From Pseudomonas sp. ICMP 561 (GTDB lineage Bacteria; Pseudomonadota; Gammaproteobacteria; Pseudomonadales; Pseudomonadaceae), in assembly GCF_002699985.1 (NCBI RefSeq), contig NZ_LKBT01000001.1, positions 434,001-498,000 on the forward strand: DNA of 64,000 bases, read 5' to 3'. Positions within the stretch are counted from its first letter, which is position 1. Each line of letters starts with the position of its first letter. The position numbers and the translations under genes were made by a program. Shown piece by piece: positions 16,655 through 25,678 of this stretch. Below the pieces are notes generated by a model, which saw only the letters and a program-made list of their open reading frames with translations, did no database searches and was not told the origin of the DNA.

Positions 16655-16693
16655 GCTTTGGGCTCACGAATAAAGGGCTGATTCAATGAGAAG

Positions 16694-16717
16694 ACGTGCT
16701 CGGGGCGGGGAAATTTA
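16694..16717 (-). promoter_or_regulatory. PvdS-dependent promoter (iron-starvation box) of pvdY
   Basis: On the minus strand TAAAT is followed after exactly 16 bases by CGT, as in front of pvdA. The site ends 40 bases before the pvdY ATG. The spacer is GC-rich, unlike the AT-rich spacer of the pvdA box. Confidence 0.88.
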
Positions 16718-16763
16718 ATGCGAGGCTCTCAGCAAGCACCTCAGCTTGAAATGTGGAGTCGTA

Positions 16764-16940
16764 GCAGGCAACTTTTTGGCGAGAAGGATTACGCGGTGTG
16801 TCAGTTGAATCGTCTTCGCGAACAAGTTCGCTCCTACCGTGGGCGTAGTGTCTCTGCCGTTCGGGTAGGAGGCAACTTGTTGGCGAGAAGACTACGCGGT
16901 GTGTCAGTTGAATCGTCTCGCGAACAAGTTCGCTCCTACC
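16764..16940. repeat. Two tandem near-identical REP-type units
   Basis: Two copies of about 75 bases (16764-16838 and 16866-16940) share GGCAACTT.TTGGCGAGAAG, ACGCGGTGTGTCAGTTGAAT and CGCGAACAAGTTCGCTCCTACC. Within each copy CAACTT.TTGGCGAG and CTCGCGAACAAGTT are imperfect inverted arms. The pair looks like a recent duplication. It lies in the 440-base divergent gap between pvdY and the TetR gene. Confidence 0.75.
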
Positions 16941-17098
16941 GGGTGGCGCGGTGTCCAAACCGTTAGGGTGCTCGGTGGAATACCACCCCCGGTCGCTCCA
17001 GAGTGCGCGACCGCTGAGGAAATTTACGCTCCGCGCGCGCCTCATCCATGTAAAAATGTCGACCAACATATCAAGGCCCAAAGTATCAGGAGGATTGC

Positions 17099-17662
17099 AT
17101 GCGGTACGCGCACGATCACAAAGCCCAGACTCACGAACGCATTCTTCACGAAGCCTCGGCACGCTTTCGTCGCGACGGGATTGGTGCCACCGGGCTGCAG
17201 CCACTGATGAAAGCATTGGGGCTGACCCATGGCGGCTTTTACGCGCATTTCAAATCCAAGGATGACCTGGTCGAAAACGCGATGCGCTGTGCGGCGGACG
17301 AAGCCAACGAGCGTACCAGGCAAGCCTTCGAACAAGAGAATGGCCTGAGCGCTTTTATCGATATGTATTTATCCGAGGGACATCGCAATGCCCCCGAGAA
17401 AGGCTGCCCAATGCCGACCATGGCGTCGGAGCTCGGTCAGCGCGGCCAGGCTAGCCCGATCGCCGATGAGCTGATCGAGTCGCGTCTGGCGTTGCTTCAA
17501 GAAGCACTCGGCGGGCCGGATGCCGACGCACAAAGCGTGGTAATGCTGTCAGCTCTGGTCGGCGCTTTGATGCTGTCGCGCAGCACTCAGGATCCGGGTC
17601 TTTCAGCGCGAATCCTGGACACCACACGTGACTTTCTGAAACAGCAGAACACCGAGTCCTGA
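17099..17662 (+). CDS. TetR/AcrR family transcriptional regulator
   Basis: The 187-residue repressor has an N-terminal helix-turn-helix (about residues 8-54, HERILHEASARFRRDGIGATGLQPLMKALGLTHGGFYAHFKSKDDL) and an all-helical ligand-binding region. The FYAHFKSKDDL recognition-helix motif is typical of the family. The middle part with GCPMPTMASELG and the DTTRDFLKQ end resembles regulators of redox or lipid genes, but the ligand cannot be told. A CAGGAGGA ribosome site precedes the ATG. Its stop is directly followed by the stop of the convergent KAS gene. A weak CATAC...GTATG inverted repeat before that KAS gene could be its target. Confidence 0.88.
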   Translation: MRYAHDHKAQTHERILHEASARFRRDGIGATGLQPLMKALGLTHGGFYAHFKSKDDLVENAMRCAADEANERTRQAFEQENGLSAFIDMYLSEGHRNAPEKGCPMPTMASELGQRGQASPIADELIESRLALLQEALGGPDADAQSVVMLSALVGALMLSRSTQDPGLSARILDTTRDFLKQQNTES

Positions 17663-18937
17663 TCAGTCCTGCCAGCGCTTGAACAACACGCTGGCATTGA
17701 CGCCACCGAAGCCAAAACCGTTCGACAAGGCGTATTCGATGGCCATGGTCCGCGCTGCGCCGTGGACAATATCGAGACCGGCTGCGGCTTCATCAGGATT
17801 GTCGAAATTCAGGGTAGCCGGAGCGATCTGATCGCGAATCGCCAACGCCGTGAAAATCGCCTCGATCCCACCCGCAGCACCCAACAAATGCCCGGTCGCG
17901 GATTTGGTCGAGGTGACTGCGATGGAGTGTTGATCGCCAAACAGTGCCTTGATGGCCGCCATCTCTCCTTTGTCACCGACCGGCGTGGAAGTGGCATGAG
18001 CATTCAGATGCTGAATGTGTTCTGGCGTGATCCCCGCCTGACGAATCGCCGCCCTCATGGCCCGCTGAGCACCACTGCCGTCTTCCGGCCCAGCCGTCAG
18101 GTGATAAGCATCCGCACTGGTGCCATAGCCCACCAGTTCGACAATCGGTTTAGCGCCCCGGGCAAGGGCATGTTCCAACGATTCAATCACCAGAATCCCG
18201 GCGCCCTCGCCCATCACAAAACCGTCGCGATCCCGGTCAAAGGGTCGTGAAGCCCGCTCTGGCGTTTCATTGAAGCCACTGGACAAGGCCCGAGCTGCGG
18301 CGAAACCTCCCAGGCTGACCCGATCAATCGCCGCCTCCGCCCCACCGCAGATAGCGATGTCTGCTTCGCCACTGCGGATCATTCGCGCCGCATCGCCAAT
18401 GGCTTGCACACCCGCAGCACACGCCGTTACCGGCGCGCCCAGCGGTCCTTTGAAACCATGCTGAATGGAAACATGACCCGCCGCCAGATTGACCAGAAAC
18501 GAGGGAATCGTGAACGGCGACAGACGCCGCGGCCCACGGCTATCGGTGGTGCGCACCGCATCGGCAATCGCCCCGAAACCACCAATACCCGAGCCAATAA
18601 TAGTCGCCGTACGCTCCTGGGCCTCTTCGCTATCGGCGACCCAGCCCGCCTGCGCAATCGCCTCTTTGGCAGCAGCGAGGGCAAACACGATGAAGCGATC
18701 CATCTTCTTCTGCTCTTTGGCGGGCACCGCGCTGTCGGCATCGAAACCGGCTTCTGGATCGTCAGCCATCAGCGGTACGCGACCACCCACCTTGCCCGGC
18801 AGATCGGCAACGACCTCTTCACCGAGCCGAACAATGCCGGAGCGCCCTTCCAGCAAACGCTGCCACACGGCTTCGACGCCAGTGCCTAGCGGCGTAACCA
18901 GCCCCATTCCCGTCACGACGATTCGTGGACCCTTCAT
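17663..18937 (-). CDS. Beta-ketoacyl-ACP synthase II, FabF type
   Basis: Condensing enzyme of fatty acid chain elongation, 424 residues. The active-site triad is Cys173 (VTACAAGVQ), His in NAHATSTPVGD and His in KSATGHLLGAAGG, so it is a Cys-His-His KAS II. The glycine-rich end GFGFGGVNASVLF is intact. Its length and the MKGPRIVVTGMGLVTPLGTG start match FabF. It is a stand-alone gene, not in a fab cluster, so it is more likely an accessory copy with a specialised acyl chain than the housekeeping enzyme. The start was chosen at the MKGPRIV methionine; an extension of 35 codons upstream is AT-rich leader. The neighbour is a TetR regulator ending head-on at the adjacent base. Confidence 0.9.
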   Translation of the reverse strand: MKGPRIVVTGMGLVTPLGTGVEAVWQRLLEGRSGIVRLGEEVVADLPGKVGGRVPLMADDPEAGFDADSAVPAKEQKKMDRFIVFALAAAKEAIAQAGWVADSEEAQERTATIIGSGIGGFGAIADAVRTTDSRGPRRLSPFTIPSFLVNLAAGHVSIQHGFKGPLGAPVTACAAGVQAIGDAARMIRSGEADIAICGGAEAAIDRVSLGGFAAARALSSGFNETPERASRPFDRDRDGFVMGEGAGILVIESLEHALARGAKPIVELVGYGTSADAYHLTAGPEDGSGAQRAMRAAIRQAGITPEHIQHLNAHATSTPVGDKGEMAAIKALFGDQHSIAVTSTKSATGHLLGAAGGIEAIFTALAIRDQIAPATLNFDNPDEAAAGLDIVHGAARTMAIEYALSNGFGFGGVNASVLFKRWQD

Positions 18938-19152
18938 AGTGATCTGTGCCTCGGTGTTCAAGATTTGACGCCTCTTGCGTGAGTGGTGCTCATTCTGGAA
19001 TCTCCAATCGAATACCATCTTTATATTACATACGTAATTCAAATAATTGTATGTCGATCAGCATTTGATGTGTCAAGAAGGCCAAAAGGATCAGGAGGAC
19101 TGACGCTTGCCAGGTTTGGCAGAAGGTGGAAATAAAAGCGGGGATGACAGGA

Positions 19153-19173
19153 AGGCCGGTCATGGACCGGCCT
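19153..19173 (-). terminator. Hairpin downstream of comEA
   Basis: AGGCCGGTC and GACCGGCCT form a perfect nine-base stem with a three-base loop, 22 bases after the comEA stop on its strand. No strong T-run follows, so termination may be weak or Rho-assisted. Confidence 0.45.
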
Positions 19174-19195
19174 GATCAGAAGGAATTAACGAAGG

Positions 19196-19528
19196 TTACT
19201 CGACCGCGAGTCTGTCCCGGTTCTTGTCCAGAAGGGCTTTGCCAATGCCTTTGACTTCAATCAACTCGTCCACCGAGGTGAACTCACCGTTGGCTTCGCG
19301 ATAGGCAACGATGGCTTCAGCCTTGCCTTTGCCGATGCCCGACAGTTGCTTCTGCAGGGTTTCCGCTTCGGCCGTATTGATGTTGACTCTGGGTGTCATC
19401 TGCTCCTGCATGGCAGCGGGGGCCATGGGATTATTCTTTTCCGAAGGCATAGCCGGTGCAGCGGTTACAGCAACCGAAGCACTGGTTAAAAACGCGAATA
19501 ACAACGAGGAAAGAAAAGCTTTACGCAT
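19196..19528 (-). CDS. comEA: ComEA-like helix-hairpin-helix DNA-binding protein
   Basis: Secreted or periplasmic DNA-binding protein of the ComEA type, which captures incoming DNA in transformable bacteria. The 110-residue protein has a signal peptide (MRKAFLSSLLFAFLTSASVAVTAAPA) and a C-terminal pair of helix-hairpin-helix motifs (VNINTAEAETLQKQLSGIGKGKAEAIVAYR; SVDELIEVKGIGKALLDKNR). The ATG with GGAG eight bases upstream was chosen over a GTG three codons earlier. In P. aeruginosa the comEA-like gene PA3140 lies directly beside wbpM; here about 6 kb of pseudaminic acid genes separate them. Confidence 0.87.
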   Translation of the reverse strand: MRKAFLSSLLFAFLTSASVAVTAAPAMPSEKNNPMAPAAMQEQMTPRVNINTAEAETLQKQLSGIGKGKAEAIVAYREANGEFTSVDELIEVKGIGKALLDKNRDRLAVE

Positions 19529-19746
19529 GTGGAACACTCCGTAACATCATGATTGAGTGCGACATTCCTTGAGTCGCCACTCAAACCTAGTTCAGGGTCT
19601 TGAGGTGTCAATTGAGGCAAGGGTGACCAGTTATTACGCAAGCGAGCTGATAAGGCTTTCATTACACCCACCACGATTATCGAGTAACACGAGGCGACAA
19701 ACTGCCTTTTTCAAACACCACATAATCACTGGATACATGGTTTTTT

Positions 19747-19854
19747 GCAGGACTGGCCGGGCGGCGTTCCACTTTCGCCGGGAGGGGACCCATACATTCG
19801 TCAGGTATCGTTCGTCAGACATAAAGTCCCCCCGGCTAAAGCCGGTCCTGCAGG
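19747..19854. repeat. Degenerate REPIN upstream of the pseudaminic acid operon
   Basis: The left arm GCAGGACTGGCCGGGC... is altered. The right arm CCCCCCGGCTAAAGCCGGTCCTGCA keeps the GGCTAAAGCCGG class core. Confidence 0.65.
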
Positions 19855-19899
19855 TCTATGCCTGCGGGATGCAATACAGGATTTTTCAAGGTTGAAACC

Positions 19900-20063
19900 G
19901 CAATCACGTCCGGACAAAAGTTGGCGACCGTAGACCGTGCGATATGCTCTACTTCATGGCTAGAGGCAAGGTGCTCGATCAAGGCACCTATGACGATTTG
20001 ACCGCACGTACAGATGCCTTCAAACGTATGGCCGTACACCTCCAGGACTTCTCTTCAGGATAG
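19900..20063 (+). pseudogene. Decayed 3' end of an MsbA-like ABC transporter
   Basis: Two adjoining frames read as the end of an ABC exporter ATPase: AITSGQKLATVDRA (frame 1, H-loop region with the expected His replaced) and then, after a frameshift near 19940, DMLYFMARGKVLDQGTYDDL, TARTDAFKRMAVHLQDFSSG and a TAG stop. ABC exporters end with a comparable R.ATV..AD.I.....GKV.EQGT..EL pattern. Only about 55 codons remain and no start exists. The fragment ends four bases before the pseB ATG, so it was probably the gene that once preceded the operon, possibly a glycan-lipid flippase. Function is lost. Confidence 0.65.
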
Positions 20064-20067
20064 ATAG

Positions 20068-21069
<1,002 letters not shown>

Positions 21070-21071
21070 AT

Positions 21072-22232
21072 ATGATCCCCTATGGCCGTCAGGATATTAC
21101 CCAGGCCGATATCGACGCCGTGGTTGGCGTGTTGCAGTCCGACTTTCTGACCCAGGGGCCAATGGTCCCGAAGTTTGAGGTCATGATTGCCGACTATTGC
21201 GGTGCGAAACACGCGCTTGCAGTCAACAGTGCGACGTCCGCGTTGCACATCGCCTGCCTTGCACTGGGGCTTGGGCCCGGCGATCTGTTGTGGACGACAC
21301 CGGTGACCTTCGTGGCTTCTGCCAACTGCGGATTGTATTGCGGCGCGCGGGTGGATTTTGTTGATATAGACCCGCGTACTTACAACCTTGATGTCGTAGC
21401 GCTCGAGCATAAATTGCTGGAGGCTCAACGGAATGGCCAGCTACCGAAGGTGTTGGTAGCAGTGCATCTCTGCGGCCAGCCCTGTGACATGGAACGTATC
21501 CACGCACTGTCTCAGCAATTCGGATTTCGGGTCATCGAAGATGCATCCCATGCCATTGGCGGCAAGTATCAAGGCCTGCCTATTGGTAACTGCCAATACA
21601 GCGCTATCACGGTTTTCAGCTTTCACCCGGTGAAGATCATTACTACCGCAGAAGGCGGAATGGTCACCACCAATGATGCGCAACTGGCGCAGAAAATGGG
21701 GCTGCTGCGCAGTCACGGCATTACCCGCGATCCAGAGCAAATGACCCACGATGCCGACGGTCCGTGGTACTACCAGCAGATCGATCTCGGCTTCAATTAC
21801 CGAATGACCGAGTTGCAAGCTGCGCTGGGCGTAAGCCAGATGGACCGACTTGATGACTACGTTGCACGGCGGCATGAGCTGGCAGCACGTTATCGGGAGT
21901 TGCTGGCTCACTTGCCCGTCACGCTCCCTTGGCAGCACCCGGAAGGCTATTCAGGCCTGCACTTGTTTGTCATCCGCTTGCAGCTCGACAAACTGGCCGT
22001 TACGCATCGTCAAGTATTCGAATCTCTGCGTGCTCAGGGTATCGGCGTAAACCTGCATTACATCCCCGTACACACGCAGCCGTACTTCGCAGAAATGGGC
22101 TTCGCGCCCGACGCCTTTCCAGAAAGCCAGAAATACTATCGCGAAGCCATCAGTATTCCGATGTTCCAGACCATGACCTTCGATCAGCATGATGAAGTTG
22201 TTGCAGCCCTGAACAAGGCGCTCATCCCATGA
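21072..22232 (+). CDS. pseC: UDP-4-amino-4,6-dideoxy-AltNAc aminotransferase
   Basis: PLP enzyme of the DegT/DnrJ/EryC1 family that transaminates the PseB product at C4, using glutamate. The 386-residue protein has the N-terminal MIPYGRQDITQADIDAV typical of PseC, the conserved region VIEDASHAIGGKYQG and the PLP lysine in FSFHPVKIITTAEGGMV. Only two bases separate it from pseB and four bases overlap the next gene, so translation is coupled. Confidence 0.95.
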   Translation: MIPYGRQDITQADIDAVVGVLQSDFLTQGPMVPKFEVMIADYCGAKHALAVNSATSALHIACLALGLGPGDLLWTTPVTFVASANCGLYCGARVDFVDIDPRTYNLDVVALEHKLLEAQRNGQLPKVLVAVHLCGQPCDMERIHALSQQFGFRVIEDASHAIGGKYQGLPIGNCQYSAITVFSFHPVKIITTAEGGMVTTNDAQLAQKMGLLRSHGITRDPEQMTHDADGPWYYQQIDLGFNYRMTELQAALGVSQMDRLDDYVARRHELAARYRELLAHLPVTLPWQHPEGYSGLHLFVIRLQLDKLAVTHRQVFESLRAQGIGVNLHYIPVHTQPYFAEMGFAPDAFPESQKYYREAISIPMFQTMTFDQHDEVVAALNKALIP

Positions 22233-22930
22233 AACTGGCGGTGATCCCGGCTCGCGGTGGCAGCAAGCGTATTGCCCGTAAAAACATCAAAATGTTCTGC
22301 GGCAAACCAATCATCGCCTGGTCGATTGAGGCAGCACTTCAGAGTGGATGCTTTGATCGCGTAGTAGTCTCCACCGATGATGCCGAGATAGCGGAAGTTG
22401 CCCGGAACTATGGGGCGACCACGCCATTCATGCGCCCGGCTGAATTGTCGGGCGATTACACCGGCACTATCCCGGTGGTGGCCCACGCCGTGCAGTGGCA
22501 TCTGGACAGCGGCATTGCCGCGACGCATGTGTGCTGCGTCTATGCGACGGCGCCCTTCGTCAGGGCTGAGGATCTGCGGGCAGGCCTGGAAGTGCTGGAA
22601 GAGAGCGGCAGTGATTATGCATTTTCAGTGACCAGCTACCCCTTCCCGATTCAGCGCGCCATACGCCTTGATGAAGCCGATCGCGTCAGCATGTTCAGCC
22701 CGGAACATTTCAATACGCGATCCCAAGAGCTGGAAGAAGCTTTTCACGACGCAGGCCAATTCTATTGGGGCAAGGCGAGTGCCTGGCTGCAGGGCAAAAT
22801 CATGTTCAGTCAGGATTCTGCAGCTGTGAAGCTGGCCCGCCACCGCGTTCAGGACATCGATACCCTTGAAGACTGGTTGCGCGCGGAATGGATGTTCAAG
22901 GCGATGAATGCTGTGGATGGGGCAAAGTGA
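22229..22930 (+). CDS. pseF: Pseudaminic acid cytidylyltransferase
   Basis: PseF activates pseudaminic acid with CTP to CMP-Pse, the last step of the pathway and the donor for glycosyltransferases. The 233-residue protein begins with the CMP-nonulosonate synthetase signature MKLAVIPARGGSKRIARKN, followed by GKPIIAWSIEAAL and the metal/nucleotide motif VVVSTDDAEIAEVA. Its order before pseG is common in pse operons of pseudomonads. ATGA overlap with pseC. Confidence 0.94.
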   Translation: MKLAVIPARGGSKRIARKNIKMFCGKPIIAWSIEAALQSGCFDRVVVSTDDAEIAEVARNYGATTPFMRPAELSGDYTGTIPVVAHAVQWHLDSGIAATHVCCVYATAPFVRAEDLRAGLEVLEESGSDYAFSVTSYPFPIQRAIRLDEADRVSMFSPEHFNTRSQELEEAFHDAGQFYWGKASAWLQGKIMFSQDSAAVKLARHRVQDIDTLEDWLRAEWMFKAMNAVDGAK

Positions 22931-22935
22931 AGCCG

Positions 22936-24039
22936 ATGAGGGTCATGTTCAGGGTCGACGCCTCCCTTGAAATGGGCAGCGGCCATGTGATGCGCTGCCT
23001 GACATTGGCTAACGCCCTCAAGGAAAGAGGCGCCATTTGTGAGTTTCTATGCCGAGAGCATCCTGGAAACCTGATTGGGCTTATTCGAGATCAAGGGTTT
23101 CCTGTCTTTAACCTGGGAGCGCCTTGCTCTGATGTATCGGCCGGCGCCCAGTATCTGCAATGGTTGGGGGCCACTCAGGAGAGTGATGCATCGGCGTGCA
23201 AGAGCGCTCTTGGGGATAACCCATATGACTGGTTAATCGTTGATCACTACGGCATCGACTATCGCTGGCAGTCGCTGCTTGAATCTCATTACTCAAGGTT
23301 GGCCGTCATCGATGATTTGGCGAACCGCACCCATCGTTGCGATGTTTTGCTGGACCAGACCTACGGACGTCCCGAGTCTGACTATCAGGCACTGGTGCCC
23401 GAAGAATGCAAAATACTGACCGGCAGTGAATACGCCCTGCTTCGCCCGGACTTTTCAAGGCTGAGAGAAATGTCACTCGAGCGGCGCAAAAAAAGCGGCC
23501 TGAAACGTATCCTGATCAGTCTCGGTGGAGTCGACAGCAACAATGTCACGGAGCGGGTTCTGGATGGCTTGTGCGAAAGCCCGCTCCCCAAGGATTCTGA
23601 AATCGTTGTCGTGATGGGGACGACTGCGCCGTGGCTGGATGCTGTTCGCCAACGGGCAGCGCGCATGCCCTGGAGCACCAGTGTCCTTGAGAACGTTTCG
23701 GATATGGCCAGTCAGATGTGCGCTGCCGATCTGGCAATAGGCGCTGCTGGATCTACGTCCTGGGAACGATGCTGTCTTGGCCTGCCTACGCTGATGCTGA
23801 TATTGGCCGATAACCAACGATATGCCGCCTCGTTGCTGTCATCTGCGGGCGCAGCTCACCTGCTTTCGTCCGAGGAGCAACTTGGCGATCAATTATCGCA
23901 GTGCATCGAACGTGCGCTTAGTGATCCTGGCTTTCTGAATAACATGACCACCGCAGCTTCGGGCATTACTGACGGTGCAGGTGCAAGCAAGGTCAGCAGT
24001 ATTCTGGAGCGACTGACGGGTGTGGAGATAGCGCAGTGA
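22936..24039 (+). CDS. pseG: UDP-2,4-diacetamido-2,4,6-trideoxy-altropyranose hydrolase
   Basis: PseG cuts UDP from the diacetamido sugar to free it for the condensation with phosphoenolpyruvate. The 367-residue protein has the MurG-like fold: FRVDASLEMGSGHVMRCLTL with the active-site His, then WLIVDHYGIDYRWQ, and the C-terminal UDP site with ISLGGVDSNNVTE and GAAGSTSWERCCLGLPT. Start codon uncertain: an ATG six bases after the pseF stop was chosen, but a GTG overlapping the pseF stop (three codons earlier) is equally possible. Confidence 0.92.
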   Translation: MRVMFRVDASLEMGSGHVMRCLTLANALKERGAICEFLCREHPGNLIGLIRDQGFPVFNLGAPCSDVSAGAQYLQWLGATQESDASACKSALGDNPYDWLIVDHYGIDYRWQSLLESHYSRLAVIDDLANRTHRCDVLLDQTYGRPESDYQALVPEECKILTGSEYALLRPDFSRLREMSLERRKKSGLKRILISLGGVDSNNVTERVLDGLCESPLPKDSEIVVVMGTTAPWLDAVRQRAARMPWSTSVLENVSDMASQMCAADLAIGAAGSTSWERCCLGLPTLMLILADNQRYAASLLSSAGAAHLLSSEEQLGDQLSQCIERALSDPGFLNNMTTAASGITDGAGASKVSSILERLTGVEIAQ

Positions 24040-24593
24040 GCAGCCTGGGGATGTTGAGAGCGATTCGTCAGGATGAACTCGAACGCGTACTGACGTGGCG
24101 TAACGCTGAAAGCGTTCGGCGTAACATGTATTCACGACACCTGATTTCTACCGCTGAACACCTGAAGTGGTGGAACTCTCTTGAGGGTCAATCGGATCGA
24201 CGTTATTTCATGTATGAGTGCTCGGACGTTCCATTGGGTGTGGTGGGGTTTAGTGATCTTGGAAGGGTTGATGCCGTTGGCACATGGGCGTTTTATGCCG
24301 ATCCAGAAGCGCCGAAAGGAACGGGCAGCAAAATGGAATTCATGGCATTGGATATGGCGTTTGGCGAGCTCGCCCTGAACAAGCTCCGATGCGAAGTCCT
24401 GGAATTCAATACTGCCGTGCTCAAGCTGCATCAGAAATTTGGATTCAGGATTGAAGATGTCCCGCCTAAGCAGCATCTGTACGAGGGTGAGCAAGTGGGC
24501 ATCGTGCAGTTCGGTTTGTCGTCAGCGGAGTGGCAGGAAAAGCGTCCGGTTATTCTGGAGAAGTTGGTCAAGGTGTTTGGGGAGAAGTCATGA
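24036..24593 (+). CDS. pseH: UDP-4-amino-4,6-dideoxy-AltNAc N-acetyltransferase
   Basis: GNAT enzyme that acetylates the 4-amino group before PseG acts. The 185-residue protein shows LRAIRQDELERVLTWRNAESVRRNMY at the start, the typical PseH opening, followed by VPLGVVGFSDLGRV and a C-terminal CoA-binding region ending with a helical tail. It starts with GTG overlapping the pseG stop; an ATG five codons later is possible. It ends in an ATGA overlap with pseI. Confidence 0.92.
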   Translation: MSSLGMLRAIRQDELERVLTWRNAESVRRNMYSRHLISTAEHLKWWNSLEGQSDRRYFMYECSDVPLGVVGFSDLGRVDAVGTWAFYADPEAPKGTGSKMEFMALDMAFGELALNKLRCEVLEFNTAVLKLHQKFGFRIEDVPPKQHLYEGEQVGIVQFGLSSAEWQEKRPVILEKLVKVFGEKS

Positions 24594-25645
24594 GTCCATC
24601 GATATCCATAGCAGGCCGTACCATTGGTGTGGAGTCTTCTCCCTATATCATTGCCGAGCTTTCCGCCAATCATAATGGCAAGCTGGAAACCGCTCTCAAA
24701 ATCATCGAAGCAGCGAAGCTGGCGGGTGCTGATGCCGTCAAGTTACAGACCTATACGGCAGATACCATTACCCTCAATAGCGATGCTGATGAGTTTAAAA
24801 TTCACGGTGGGTTGTGGGACGGTGAGACGCTTCATGGGCTGTATCTTCGAGCACAGATGCCATGGGAGTGGCACGCGCCGCTGTTTAAGCATGCCCGCCA
24901 AGTGGGCATTACGCTATTCAGCTCGCCATTCGATTCAACGGCTGTCGACTTGCTTGAAGATCTCGGCGCGCCCGCTTACAAGATCGCTTCATTTGAAGCT
25001 GTAGACCTGCCGCTGATCAAATACGTCGCCAGCACCGGCAAACCCATGATCATCTCCACCGGGATGGCCGATGAGCAAGAGATCGCCGAAGCCATTGAAG
25101 CAGCGCGTGTTGGCGGCTGTAAAGAACTCGCCATTCTGCACTGTGTCAGTGGTTATCCTGCGCCTGCGGAAGACTACAACCTGCGTACCCTCCCCGACAT
25201 GATGAAGCGCTTCGGGTTGGTGACCGGCCTCTCGGACCATACCCTCGATAACACCACTGCCATTACCAGTGTTGCCTTGGGCGCATCCATCATCGAAAAG
25301 CACTTCACCCTCGACCGCAGTGGCGGTGGTCCAGACGATAGCTTCTCCCTGGAACCTGATGAGCTGATGGCGTTGTGTCGAGACAGCAAGACGGCCTGGG
25401 CTGCGTTAGGTCGTGTGGACTATGGTCGTAAAGCCAGCGAGCAAGGCAACGTCAAGTTTCGTCGTTCGCTGTATTTCGTGAAGAATCTCAAGGCTGGTGA
25501 GATTATCAGTGCGGATGCTGTGCGTAGCGTAAGGCCTGGCTTTGGGATGGCACCGAAGTATCTGGATCAGGTCATTGGCTCTGTCGCTGGAGTGGACATT
25601 GCCATGAATACCCCGGTGCGTGCCGAGCATGTGAAGTTCAAGTAG
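24590..25645 (+). CDS. pseI: Pseudaminic acid synthase
   Basis: PseI condenses 2,4-diacetamido-2,4,6-trideoxy-L-altrose with phosphoenolpyruvate to give pseudaminic acid. The 351-residue protein has the NeuB TIM barrel (YIIAELSANHNGKLETAL; AVKLQTYTADTITL; ITLFSSPFD; GLSDHTLDNTT; IIEKHFTLDRS) and a C-terminal SAF antifreeze-like domain from about residue 290 (FRRSLYFVKNLKAGE, DAVRSVRPG). The ATG overlapping the pseH stop was chosen. Last gene of the operon; it converges with the first WbpM paralogue after 33 bases, with no clear terminator between. Confidence 0.96.
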   Translation: MSPSISIAGRTIGVESSPYIIAELSANHNGKLETALKIIEAAKLAGADAVKLQTYTADTITLNSDADEFKIHGGLWDGETLHGLYLRAQMPWEWHAPLFKHARQVGITLFSSPFDSTAVDLLEDLGAPAYKIASFEAVDLPLIKYVASTGKPMIISTGMADEQEIAEAIEAARVGGCKELAILHCVSGYPAPAEDYNLRTLPDMMKRFGLVTGLSDHTLDNTTAITSVALGASIIEKHFTLDRSGGGPDDSFSLEPDELMALCRDSKTAWAALGRVDYGRKASEQGNVKFRRSLYFVKNLKAGEIISADAVRSVRPGFGMAPKYLDQVIGSVAGVDIAMNTPVRAEHVKFK

Positions 25646-25678
25646 TCATCGTCTTTGGAGGCCCACCGGTCTGCCCTT

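Noticed and set aside
19029..19053. CATAC...GTATG inverted repeat before the KAS II gene as a TetR operator
   Set aside because: Only the outer five bases pair well and the spacing of the inner AATT pair is off; not enough to report as a site.
19550..20067. tRNA gene or attachment site at the left edge of the pse insertion
   Set aside because: No tRNA-like cloverleaf or direct repeat pair was visible at either edge.
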